The position numbers and the translations under genes were made by a program. 64,000 bases of DNA from positions 186,001-250,000 of the forward strand of contig CAKQUV010000001.1 in NCBI GenBank assembly GCA_934277615.1. Reading direction: 5' to 3'. Numbering within the stretch: the stretch's first letter is position 1; each line of letters starts with the position of its first letter. Positions 1 through 7,700 of the stretch are shown in pieces. The DNA is from an uncultured Clostridia bacterium (GTDB lineage Bacteria > Bacillota > Clostridia > Christensenellales > CAG-917). The notes below the pieces were generated by a model. That model was given only the letters and a program-made list of their open reading frames with translations, did no database searches and had not been told where the DNA came from.

Positions 1-89
1 TTGCGCAAAAGGATATTGTCGCACCTAAGCAACTTAAGGTTTTTGCCGGTCTTGTTCCAATCGATATATTTTCTTTCGGCATTGTACAT
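1..89 (-). CDS. Partial N-terminus of an unidentified protein (leaves window)
   Basis: An open frame runs leftward off the window from an ATG at 89-87 and encodes 29 residues beginning MYNAERKYIDWNKTGKNL. A GGGGGAG ribosome-binding site lies about 4 bases upstream on the minus strand, which supports this start. The opening residues recall the N-termini of Clostridial helix-turn-helix DNA-binding proteins, but too little is visible to assign a family. It is divergent from the Sel1-like gene at 366. Confidence 0.5.
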   Translation of the reverse strand, partial: MYNAERKYIDWNKTGKNLKLLRCDNILLR

Positions 90-301
90 TCTTTCTCCCC
101 CTCGATATATAGAGAATAATATATTTAACAATCAATAACTGTTTCTATTTGTTTCAGTATACCATTCTGCCCCCGCCATGTCAATATCGAAGTGCCGTTT
201 TTGGTCGAACAATGCAACAATTTGTCAAAAATCTTCCCTTCAACCCGCAGATTTTGTAGTTTTTCCGCAATATTTGCGAGATACCGAACACTCTGTATGT
301 A

Positions 302-330
302 TTGACATTTCACACACCGCATTTTATACT
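302..330 (+). promoter_or_regulatory. Sigma-A type promoter for the gene at 366
   Basis: TTGACA at 302-307 is followed after exactly 17 bases by TATACT at 325-330. Transcription would start near 337, giving a leader of about 30 bases that contains the AGGGGGG ribosome-binding site at 347-353. Confidence 0.7.
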
Positions 331-365
331 GAAGAAAAACGACGATAGGGGGGTTACTTCTTTTT

Positions 366-1271
366 ATGGATACCATCTTCAAGAATTACGACGCGTTCTA
401 CAATATGGTTTTGTCAACCACAATGATGTCCAATACCCAAACGCCGGAGCTGGAGTCCGACGCAAAAAAGATTATAGGTTTTATAGGGCGCGCATTGCGT
501 TTGGACGAGGGCTTTATCGAGCATTGCAAGCACACCATACTGGACGAATTGTCCGCTTTGGGCTTGACGGCAGACCAGCAGGCGGTATATCGCAGCAGAA
601 AATTCGGCGACAGTTATTCCGACGAGGACGTTTTGTTTGACATCAAAGGCGACGTTCTTACAAGGCTTCAAAGCCTTTCGAATATACGCAGCGCCGAGAT
701 AAACCCGAGTTGGTTTGACTACTCGCACTACAAAACGTATCAGGCGGACATCAGGTTTTCCAAAATCTACACCGCAAGCGCGTCGGGCAACCTTTTGACG
801 ACAAGACAAGTGGGCATATTGCTCGCTTTGGGCGTCGGTTGCGACAAGGATATAAACGAGGCGATTCATCGTTTCACCCAATGCGTTGTTTGGGGCGATA
901 TTCCCTCCATGTCCTACCTCGCCTATACTTACGCCCTCGCCGGCGACGAGCAAAAATCCAAAGTTTTCTATGAGCTTGCGGATTTATCCAAAAAGTATCT
1001 CAAGAGCGGATACACCATTCTGCCCGACGACGCGAAAAACGCATATTCCAAAGAGGCGCAAACCTATTACGTATACGTATCCACGATAAAACAAGACGTC
1101 GTTTACGCATACGATAAAATGGCAATCGACTTTTCCTTTGTCGAGGCGATCACGTCCGATTCTTTGGATTATTTCGAAAAAATGGAATATATCGACAATT
1201 ACGAGAAGAAAGAGTGGAAAAAAGTTACGAATTCTTCCGAAAAACCGTCCAAAAAGCTTGGTTTCAAATAA
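366..1271 (+). CDS. Sel1/TPR-like hypothetical protein
   Basis: This 301-residue soluble protein has no signal peptide or membrane segment. The middle part (about residues 150-225) reads like Sel1/TPR-type helical repeats: LGVGCDKDINEAIHRFTQC, then an SMSYLAYTYALAGDEQKSKVFYELA stretch split by a loop, the pattern of a helix-turn-helix scaffold. The C-terminus is lysine-rich (KPSKKLGFK). The ATG at 366 follows an AGGGGGG site by 12 bases, and a consensus promoter lies upstream. The gene ends 11 bases before the TraG/VirD4-like gene, so the two are probably co-transcribed and this protein may be an accessory partner of that ATPase. The exact function is not recognised. Confidence 0.75.
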   Translation: MDTIFKNYDAFYNMVLSTTMMSNTQTPELESDAKKIIGFIGRALRLDEGFIEHCKHTILDELSALGLTADQQAVYRSRKFGDSYSDEDVLFDIKGDVLTRLQSLSNIRSAEINPSWFDYSHYKTYQADIRFSKIYTASASGNLLTTRQVGILLALGVGCDKDINEAIHRFTQCVVWGDIPSMSYLAYTYALAGDEQKSKVFYELADLSKKYLKSGYTILPDDAKNAYSKEAQTYYVYVSTIKQDVVYAYDKMAIDFSFVEAITSDSLDYFEKMEYIDNYEKKEWKKVTNSSEKPSKKLGFK

Positions 1272-1282
1272 GGAGGGAGATT

Positions 1283-3109
1283 ATGAACCGCTATTCTATC
1301 ATTGACAGACTCAAAGCCGCTTACATAGACGAAAATCTTGAAAGCGCAAAGAAGATTAATTACACCGAACTCACAAAAGAGCAAGGCGTAACCACCGTCT
1401 TTTACGACGAACTTCCGAACACCGAAGTCAAAGGCTACCCTTTCGCAAGCGATTACGTGGACGCGGACGGCAATTCCTATGACGTCGAGGCTTTTGACAA
1501 ACTTACGGACGAACAGCAAAAAGCATGCAGATTGCGTTATTATTATCTGCCCTATTCGCACGAATTGTACATAGGCACGACGGGCAGCGGCAAGACGACG
1601 GGCTGCGTAGAGCCGCAATTGAGAGCGATTTCTTCTCAGAAGAACAAGCCGAATCTGTTCTTGACCGACCCCAAAGGCGAATTGTTTGACAGAAACGCGC
1701 AACATCTCAAAGATCAGGGCTATCAACTGTTTGTCCTCAACTTCAAAGACCTTATTCACTCGGACAGATGGAATCCCCTTCTCGAGGTATACGACACCAA
1801 AATGGAAATCAAAAACCTCGGAAAAGGCTGCAAAATGCACACCGGCAAGGTGAAATCCGGTCTAAAACTCGTCTATCCCGAAAGCATGTATTCGTCCGCT
1901 TCTTATATCGAATACAGAGGGCTCGCCTTCCCCGACGGCGCAACTTGCGACAACTATATCCAATTCGAAAAGGATTATTTGGAAGCAAACATCGACGGAC
2001 TTTTGAACCAACTTGCGCATATCGTAATAAACGAACAGGGCATGCAGGACAGATCTTGGGAATACGGGGCGCAGGACTTGTTTAAGGGCATAATTCAATG
2101 TATGTTGGAAGACGCCGTCAACGAATCTTCCGGATTTACCCGCGATATGATGACCTTCCGCACCATACAACAATATTATCTTGCCCTCAAAGAGCCCATC
2201 ATCGGCGAATCCATAACTTTGCACACTCACTGGCTGCTCCAAAACAAGCCGCACAAAGTAAAAGCGTTGATGTCCACAGCACTTTGCAACGCGCGAAACA
2301 CTATGATGAGCTATTGCGGCGTTTTCGACGGCGCGATTAAAGACTGGTTCCAAGGGCACATCTTCGCTCTCACCACAGACAACACAATCAATCTCGACGA
2401 CGCGGGATACGACAAACCTTTTGCAATATTCCTCATCACAAGAGATTACGAAAAGAGCGATTTCCTCATTGCAGGGCTCTTTATCGACTGGGTGTATAGA
2501 CAAATGCTTAAGCGTGCGGAGGAGAATCACTCGACAAGACCTCTTCACTTCCTCCTCGACGAGTTCGGCAACATTCCCGAGATAAAAGACTTGGAAAACA
2601 AGATTGCCACCTCGAGATCGCGCAACATATGGTTCCACCTCGTCGTCCAATCATACAAGCAAATCGACGTCGTATACGGCGAGCAAAGATCGGTTGTCAT
2701 TCGTGACAACTGCAACGCGCAAATATTCCTCGGCGCGCAAAACAGAGCCACAAAAGAAATATTTGCCAACGAATGCGGTCGCCACTACATCCCGTCGCTC
2801 GAGTCTAGAATAAACCCCTCGGTTGACACTATCTGCGAAGTCCCGCTTGTCCCGATAAGCGATTTGGACTTGATAAAACCGGGACAAATGTACCTCAAAC
2901 GTCTGTATATGCCCGTTGTTACGACGCAGTTTATCAGAAGTTACGTATGTGCAAAACAAGGCGCGTTCTTAGGTTTCAATGACAGCGAAGGCTTGAAAAA
3001 CTGCACTCCGACAACTATCGAGTCGTTCACCGCGCCGAAATTCACCTTCAAAAAACTCGCCGAAAAACCCAAAAGACAAAGACCTGCTTTCGATGACTTT
3101 GATTTCTGA
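1283..3109 (+). CDS. TraG/VirD4-family coupling ATPase (type IV secretion coupling protein-like)
   Basis: The 608-residue product carries a Walker A P-loop GTTGSGKTTG (about residues 96-105), a Walker B LLDEFG (about 424-429) and a following ATSRSRNIWFHLVVQS segment, the arrangement of TraG/VirD4/TraD coupling proteins. These hexameric ATPases pass relaxase-DNA complexes to a conjugative type IV channel. An AAGGAGGGAG site at 1271-1280 supports the ATG at 1283; an in-frame ATG at 1214 lies inside the previous gene and has no such site. No N-terminal membrane anchor is visible, unlike classical VirD4. No other conjugation genes occur to the right, so either the rest lies left of the window or this is an isolated relic of an integrative element. 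Confidence 0.85.
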   Translation: MNRYSIIDRLKAAYIDENLESAKKINYTELTKEQGVTTVFYDELPNTEVKGYPFASDYVDADGNSYDVEAFDKLTDEQQKACRLRYYYLPYSHELYIGTTGSGKTTGCVEPQLRAISSQKNKPNLFLTDPKGELFDRNAQHLKDQGYQLFVLNFKDLIHSDRWNPLLEVYDTKMEIKNLGKGCKMHTGKVKSGLKLVYPESMYSSASYIEYRGLAFPDGATCDNYIQFEKDYLEANIDGLLNQLAHIVINEQGMQDRSWEYGAQDLFKGIIQCMLEDAVNESSGFTRDMMTFRTIQQYYLALKEPIIGESITLHTHWLLQNKPHKVKALMSTALCNARNTMMSYCGVFDGAIKDWFQGHIFALTTDNTINLDDAGYDKPFAIFLITRDYEKSDFLIAGLFIDWVYRQMLKRAEENHSTRPLHFLLDEFGNIPEIKDLENKIATSRSRNIWFHLVVQSYKQIDVVYGEQRSVVIRDNCNAQIFLGAQNRATKEIFANECGRHYIPSLESRINPSVDTICEVPLVPISDLDLIKPGQMYLKRLYMPVVTTQFIRSYVCAKQGAFLGFNDSEGLKNCTPTTIESFTAPKFTFKKLAEKPKRQRPAFDDFDF

Positions 3110-3182
3110 TTAATCGACGCAAAGCGGCAAAATCTTTATGGGATTATGCGCCTAATACAATCGCATATAATTACAATATCAA

Positions 3183-3222
3183 CACTTTATAAATACAAAA
3201 CACATGTGTAAAGTGCGTTTTT
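3183..3222 (+). terminator. Probable terminator of the TraG-like gene
   Basis: CACTTTA (3183-3189) pairs with TAAAGTG (3209-3215) and is followed by CGTTTTT. The loop is long (19 bases) and contains the palindrome ACACATGTGT, so the structure is only moderately convincing. Confidence 0.4.
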
Positions 3223-3225
3223 GGC

Positions 3226-3262
3226 AAACGGACAGCCCTCTCAACCCATAGGCTGTCCGTTT
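3226..3262 (+). other. 12-bp perfect inverted repeat in the leader of the phosphatase gene
   Basis: AAACGGACAGCC (3226-3237) pairs perfectly with GGCTGTCCGTTT (3251-3262) across a 13-base loop. It ends about 14 bases before the ribosome-binding site of the phosphatase gene. The 3' arm is not followed by a clean T-run, so it could be a weak terminator for the upstream unit or a leader structure. Confidence 0.55.
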
Positions 3263-3289
3263 CGCGAGCAAAAACAAAAAGGAATGACC

Positions 3290-4069
3290 ATGAGATATTA
3301 CGTTGTTTCGGACATACACGGTTTTTACACCGAAATGAAACAAGCCCTGGACGAAAAGGGTTTCTTTTCGGATACCCTTCCGCACAAGCTCATAATCTGC
3401 GGCGACCTTATGGATAGAGGCAATGAGGCAAAAGAAGTCCAGCGATTCGTCCTCGACCTCATGGACAAAGACGAAGCAATACTCATCCGCGGCAATCACG
3501 AAGATTTGATGTCGGATATGATATACAATTGGAAAAACAAATCCTACCGCCTCTCTCACCACATATCCAACAAAACCACCGACGCCGTACTGCAACTGAC
3601 TGACGAAATCAACATTCTTGACGACAATTGCGACAAGGTAAAAGAACAACTGCTCGCCACCCCGTTTGTCAAAAAAATAATCCCCTCTATGGTCAATTAT
3701 TACGAAACAAAGCAGTATGTATTCGTCCACGGTTGGATACCGTGTTACCGCTTTGTGGAAAACAGAGCGCAACGGTTCGAAGTCGTCGACGACTGGCGAA
3801 ACGCCGATCCCGAGGACTGGTATTTTGCAAGATGGACAAACGGCATGGAGGCTTGGCGCGGCGGCGTTCGCGAAGCGGGCAAAACAATTGTCTGCGGACA
3901 TTGGCATTGTTCCTACGGACATTCCATCATCGAGCATAAAGGCGGCGAATTCGGCGCAGATGCCGACTACACGCCCTTCTACGGCGACGGCATAATCGCA
4001 ATCGACGCCTGCACGGCAGTAAGCGGCAAAGTCAACTGCATAGTTATAGACGACGATGAGTTGTCGTAA
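3290..4069 (+). CDS. PPP-family metallophosphoesterase
   Basis: This 259-residue protein carries the PPP phosphatase metal-binding motifs in order: SDIHG (residues 7-11, the GDxHG motif), GDLMDRG (about 41-47) and GNHE (about 70-73), with C-terminal FVHGW and CGHWH histidine motifs. Such enzymes use two metal ions to hydrolyse phosphoesters; bacterial relatives include protein serine/threonine phosphatases of the lambda/PrpE type and diadenosine tetraphosphatases. The substrate cannot be inferred here. ATGs occur at 3284 and 3290; the AAAAAGGA site is too close to the first, so 3290 is preferred and the product begins MRYYVVSDIHG. Confidence 0.85.
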   Translation: MRYYVVSDIHGFYTEMKQALDEKGFFSDTLPHKLIICGDLMDRGNEAKEVQRFVLDLMDKDEAILIRGNHEDLMSDMIYNWKNKSYRLSHHISNKTTDAVLQLTDEINILDDNCDKVKEQLLATPFVKKIIPSMVNYYETKQYVFVHGWIPCYRFVENRAQRFEVVDDWRNADPEDWYFARWTNGMEAWRGGVREAGKTIVCGHWHCSYGHSIIEHKGGEFGADADYTPFYGDGIIAIDACTAVSGKVNCIVIDDDELS

Positions 4070-4307
4070 CAGTTTTTCGGCTCAAAAAAGAGGATATAAA
4101 TAGACGTGTGCGCATTTTTGCACTTCCAATCTTTTTATATACTTTTCTTTTATAATATTTCCTATTAGATACCTTGTTTTTTGAAATCCGAATTTTAACC
4201 TCGTTAGGAATACTCAAAAAAGCAACGGATAGAATGCCATTTTGCCTGTTTTTTCGCACCTCTTAGGACAATTTGTCAAAAAATTAAAATTTGTGTGTCG
4301 CAAATGT

Positions 4308-4337
4308 TTGCCAAACGCGATTTATTTGTGTACAATA
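4308..4337 (+). promoter_or_regulatory. Promoter for the gene at 4399; only feature seen in the 4070-4398 gap
   Basis: TTGCCA (4308-4313), an 18-base spacer and TACAAT (4332-4337). The rest of the 329-base gap is AT-rich and shows nothing further by eye. Confidence 0.55.
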
Positions 4338-4398
4338 TTCACGATTTCATTAGAATAGATAGCGGTTTGACCGCCAAAATCGTTTAAGGGAGTACACT

Positions 4399-5046
4399 AT
4401 GGACAAAATTGCATTGCAAGCCAAATTGGACGAGCAAAAATGGAATGACAGCGTTACCAATCACCGCGATATGTGCGGCGGTTACGATTATTGCGCGTTT
4501 TGCGACAAGAGCGCCGCTCTTCCCTGCGCGTCCGCATACGAAGAGATGAACAAACCCAAAGTTGTGGAAAAGCCGCAACCCGTAGTTGAAGAAAAAATCG
4601 AAGAGCAAGACGTAACGGCGCTTGACTCCTCTCTCGGCAAGAAGTTTGACTATGACAAAGTCATGGCAAAGAAAGCGGCAAGAAAGAGCCTCACCTTTGC
4701 AGAAAAATACGCACTTTCCGACGACATCGTCAAAGAGCGTTACGCAATCCTCAAAGACGCGCTCACCGCAACGCCGAAGGGCACGCCCAAAATCAAAAGC
4801 CGCATCAGCAAACAATGCGATACATACCGCAGAGAGGGCGACATCGTTGCCAAGGTTACGATTATCGGCACGTCTTTGCGTATCAATCTTCCCCTCGATC
4901 CGGAAGCACCCGAGTTCAACGACGGTCGCACACCTCACACCGCAACCGGACACAAGAAGGTATATGAGGAAGTTCCCTTCCAATTCAAGGTCAACAGCAA
5001 GCTTGCGTTGAAGCGCGCCCTTGCCCTCATCGACCTCGTAAAGTAA
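4399..5046 (+). CDS. Hypothetical cytoplasmic protein with Cys-rich N-terminus
   Basis: The 215-residue product is not recognised with certainty. The N-terminus has a CGGYDYCAFC cluster plus another cysteine (residues 26-46) that could bind metal. A Pro/Glu-rich linker (KPQPVVEEKIEEQ) follows, then a basic region and a C-terminal domain with VTIIGTSLRINLPLDP and a YEEVPFQFKVNSKLALKRA pattern. That domain resembles an uncharacterised Firmicutes module often fused to other segments in gut Clostridia. The ATG is preceded by AAGGGAG at 4386-4392 and the gene ends in a strong terminator, so it is probably monocistronic. Confidence 0.7.
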   Translation: MDKIALQAKLDEQKWNDSVTNHRDMCGGYDYCAFCDKSAALPCASAYEEMNKPKVVEKPQPVVEEKIEEQDVTALDSSLGKKFDYDKVMAKKAARKSLTFAEKYALSDDIVKERYAILKDALTATPKGTPKIKSRISKQCDTYRREGDIVAKVTIIGTSLRINLPLDPEAPEFNDGRTPHTATGHKKVYEEVPFQFKVNSKLALKRALALIDLVK

Positions 5047-5110
5047 CCGATAGCGGTTGCAATCATCAAACGAGCCGATTGCAATCAATAAAAACCCATT
5101 AAACCAACTA

Positions 5111-5143
5111 AAAACGCTATGCACACCGCATAGCGTTTTCTTT
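5111..5143 (+). terminator. Intrinsic terminator after the gene at 4399
   Basis: AAAACGCTATGC (5111-5122) and GCATAGCGTTTT (5128-5139) form a perfect 12-bp stem with a 5-base loop, followed by CTTTT. The A-rich other side means it could also act for the convergent lipoprotein gene. Confidence 0.85.
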
Positions 5144-5170
5144 TAGTTTGTTGGTTTTATATATTTATTC

Positions 5171-7021
5171 TTACAATATATAGAACTTTGCGTTGTTGAG
5201 TCCGTAGTGTCCGAGCGTGGTCGCAACGGCGTTGGGTGCGACGTAATCTTGCGCGGAAGACAACTTGTCGTTGACGGTCAACGATATGGTGTTGGTAAGC
5301 ACGATATTTCTCTCGGTATGCTCACCGCCCGTCGGACAATAACGCAGTTGCGTTTTGATATCGATAGCAACCAACGCACCGTCTTTCATCTCAACCACCA
5401 TTTCCGCCTCGTCGATTTGATTGTCTTCGTTGAAGTAGTTTTGTACGTCTGTAACGTTGTCCGTCGGATTGGAGTTGATGACGTCGGTTATTCTCTTTTG
5501 CACGTCGTGCGTTGCCGTCTTGTCAAGGTAGATATAATAAAATACACTTCCGTCTTTCTCCACCTTTTTGATGCAGTCGATATTGGTATAATCGGCTTTT
5601 GCAATAGACGTGAGATAGTCAAACTGTCCGTCCGCACTCACGCCTTCGAGCAAAGTATTGGTATTCGTGCCTTTTCTCGATATACGATACACCTCACCCG
5701 TCTTAACGTTGCCGACGGTGAATTTGAAGGTATCTTTATCGTCGGTATCCGTGTGCGCTTTGTATTCAAAGGAGTGATTGAAGTCCACTCTTCCCGTGTC
5801 TGCGTCGGTGTTTTTGTACATTCTTGCGATATACTTATCCACCGTAGCGTTGATATTCCACGCGGGGTCGAACTCGTTTCTCGCTTCCAAATCAACGGAA
5901 TATGCGGAAGAATTTTTCAAATTCTCGATAGCCTTGTCGACGATAGCAATCTCGCTCTTGATTGCGTCTTTGCCGACTATCAAACCTTGCGTTGACGGGA
6001 TATTTATAGTAGCGTCGTTTTCTTTTTGCAAGTAAGTAAGTTTTATCGTCGCGCCAACGCCTTTCACGGGGAAAGACACGTCCGCACTCATCTTGAAATC
6101 GACGAGTTTTTGCGCACCGTCGAGGTTGAAATACATCTTTACGCCCATCGGATTTGTAAAACTCACGTCTTTGAGATTTACTTTCGTGCCGAGTTTTTCG
6201 ATTTTGCCGAGAAGCGAAGCCACCGCCTCGTTGTCCGATTGAAGCGCAAGCGTCGCAACGTACTTGTATCCCGCAACTCCCGACAACTCGATTTTGGTTA
6301 TATTGTCCTCTTTCAACCCGTTTACGAGCGCGACGAACGGTATATTGATAAGGTCAAGTCCTTCGTCTTCTTTTGGTAAAACGGAGGCCTTTTTCACTTC
6401 GCCTCTTTCGTTTGCGACGACTTTAATCTTTGCGTCGTTTTGCGTGTAGATATATTCGGTGGAATCGACGAGCAATATTCCGCTCGTTTCTCTACGGAAT
6501 TTGAGGTCTCCCGTAGCCGTGTTAAATCTGTATTTGCCGTCGTAGTTGGCATTTGCGGTTTCGGTGATACCGAGCGCGTCCACCGTTCCCGCAAGATTGA
6601 GATAAAAATCGTAGTTTTGCTCGTTGGCGTTCTTTGCGTTTGCTCGTGAAGTGACCACCATATTCGCGCTTGGCAAAATAACGAGTTTCGCACTCAACGT
6701 CTTGGTTGCGTAACCTTCTTTCGACACCGTGGCGGTTGCGTTATATTCGCCAATATCCGTGCCTTTGTTTGAAGTATAAACCACGCTTGCGTCGGTCGGC
6801 AAATTCTTAACCGTCAGTTGATGTTCTCTTCCGTCGTACGTCACCGTTTCGCTTGCAAAAGTCAAGCCCTCGAAGTTTTTAAGCCCGCTTTCCGAACTTC
6901 CGCCTTGTTGACCTCCGTCTTGTTGGCTTCCGCCTCCGTTACCGCTGCAAGCAACGAGACACGCGCATAAAATCGTGCACATAACCACAACCAAAACGGT
7001 TGTAAAAATAGTCTTTTTCAT
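5171..7021 (-). CDS. MBG-domain surface lipoprotein
   Basis: A 616-residue exported lipoprotein. It has a lysine-containing start (MKKTIF), a hydrophobic core and a lipobox LVAC with the lipidated cysteine at residue 25. A Gly/Gln/Ser spacer follows. Residues about 55-115 (VTYDGREHQLTVKNLP to KLVIL) read as one MBG/Ig-like beta domain of the kind found in bacterial adhesins. The remaining 480 residues are beta-rich and include an internal duplication: two parts both contain TGDLKFRRETSG- and TGEVYRISRKG-like strands followed by long mixed segments. An AAGGGAG site precedes the ATG. It is probably anchored on the outer face of the membrane; the ligand is unknown. It shares domain style with the giant lipoprotein at 25.3-31.8 kb. 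Confidence 0.85.
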   Translation of the reverse strand: MKKTIFTTVLVVVMCTILCACLVACSGNGGGSQQDGGQQGGSSESGLKNFEGLTFASETVTYDGREHQLTVKNLPTDASVVYTSNKGTDIGEYNATATVSKEGYATKTLSAKLVILPSANMVVTSRANAKNANEQNYDFYLNLAGTVDALGITETANANYDGKYRFNTATGDLKFRRETSGILLVDSTEYIYTQNDAKIKVVANERGEVKKASVLPKEDEGLDLINIPFVALVNGLKEDNITKIELSGVAGYKYVATLALQSDNEAVASLLGKIEKLGTKVNLKDVSFTNPMGVKMYFNLDGAQKLVDFKMSADVSFPVKGVGATIKLTYLQKENDATINIPSTQGLIVGKDAIKSEIAIVDKAIENLKNSSAYSVDLEARNEFDPAWNINATVDKYIARMYKNTDADTGRVDFNHSFEYKAHTDTDDKDTFKFTVGNVKTGEVYRISRKGTNTNTLLEGVSADGQFDYLTSIAKADYTNIDCIKKVEKDGSVFYYIYLDKTATHDVQKRITDVINSNPTDNVTDVQNYFNEDNQIDEAEMVVEMKDGALVAIDIKTQLRYCPTGGEHTERNIVLTNTISLTVNDKLSSAQDYVAPNAVATTLGHYGLNNAKFYIL

Positions 7022-7040
7022 TATCGTTCTCCCTTAATAT

Positions 7041-7090
7041 TGATAGCATATCGCTATATTTTATCATTATTTTATAACATCTTGCTATCA
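7041..7090. promoter_or_regulatory. Candidate operator for the XRE regulator
   Basis: In the 88-base gap between divergent genes, ATAGC-ATATC-GCTAT (7043-7057) is a perfect inverted repeat. TGATAGC at 7041-7047 recurs inverted as GCTATCA at 7084-7090. Spaced half-sites like these suit binding by the small XRE protein encoded alongside, which would then control itself and perhaps the lipoprotein gene. Confidence 0.45.
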
Positions 7091-7109
7091 TTGTCAATAA
7101 TAAAAGCCT

Positions 7110-7316
7110 ATGGAACGATTTCAGCAAGCATTGATAGAACAGCGAAAACTCAACAAGCTCACGCAACGACAAGTTGCAAATGCGCTCGGAATTTCGCAAC
7201 CCTCTTATATCCGCTATGAGAAAGGACAAGCCGAACCTACACTTGAAAATCTCGTAAAACTTGCGGACTTATTTGACGTGTCCGTAGATTATTTGCTTGG
7301 AAGAAACGTATATTGA
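7110..7316 (+). CDS. Small XRE/Cro-type helix-turn-helix regulator
   Basis: The whole 68-residue protein is one HTH_3 domain: LTQRQVANALGISQPSYIRYEKG (helices 2 and 3, split around ISQ) followed by EPTLENLVKLADLFDVSVDYLLG, the standard XRE ending. It binds DNA as a dimer and has no effector domain. It is divergent from the MBG lipoprotein gene, with inverted TGATAGC repeats between them. No Shine-Dalgarno sequence is visible before the ATG, so translation may be leaderless or weak. Confidence 0.85.
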   Translation: MERFQQALIEQRKLNKLTQRQVANALGISQPSYIRYEKGQAEPTLENLVKLADLFDVSVDYLLGRNVY

Positions 7317-7457
7317 CCGTATCGGCACTCTTGCCGTATCTTTCGTTTTTATAGTTATTTATCTCGTTTGATTATCGTACGAAAACGATATTGCCGTTTG
7401 CGATTGCATTTCAACATCCCTTGAAAAATTTTCTTGAAAAAAGTTTGTAAAAATCTA

Positions 7458-7485
7458 TTGACATACGGTGAAAATATGGTATCAT
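7458..7485 (+). promoter_or_regulatory. Promoter of pyrG
   Basis: TTGACA (7458-7463), a 16-base spacer and TATCAT (7480-7485). Transcription would start near 7492, leaving a leader of about 210 bases before pyrG that contains the hairpin at 7574-7630. Confidence 0.6.
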
Positions 7486-7573
7486 TCGAAATGTATTTTT
7501 TTGAGGAAGTCGCAAAATTTCGTTGCGAAGCGAACCTTAAAAAGATACACACCACACCCTATAACAAGACCTT

Positions 7574-7630
7574 AAAAGGCGTTTTTTCTTTTGACTGACT
7601 CGGTTAGTTAAAAAAAAACGCCTTTTTTTT
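7574..7630 (+). terminator. Attenuator-like terminator in the pyrG leader
   Basis: AAAAGGCGTTTTTT (7574-7587) pairs with an A-run ending in ACGCC (7610-7622), followed by eight T residues. An inner stem ACTGAC/GTTAGT with a TCG loop caps it. It lies between the pyrG promoter and the pyrG ATG. In Bacillus, pyrG is controlled by a CTP-sensitive leader terminator, so control by attenuation is plausible here; it could instead be a late terminator for the XRE gene 260 bases upstream. Confidence 0.7.
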
Positions 7631-7700
7631 GTTTTTTAAGGGCAAAAAACACGATAAATAAACTGAAAATCATACAAAATTCAATCTCGGAGGCACACAA

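Noticed and set aside
414..953. Long minus-strand frame opposite the Sel1-like gene
   Set aside because: Antisense shadow of a gene with promoter, ribosome-binding site and coding character; its translation is Cys/Val/Arg-rich with no family motif.
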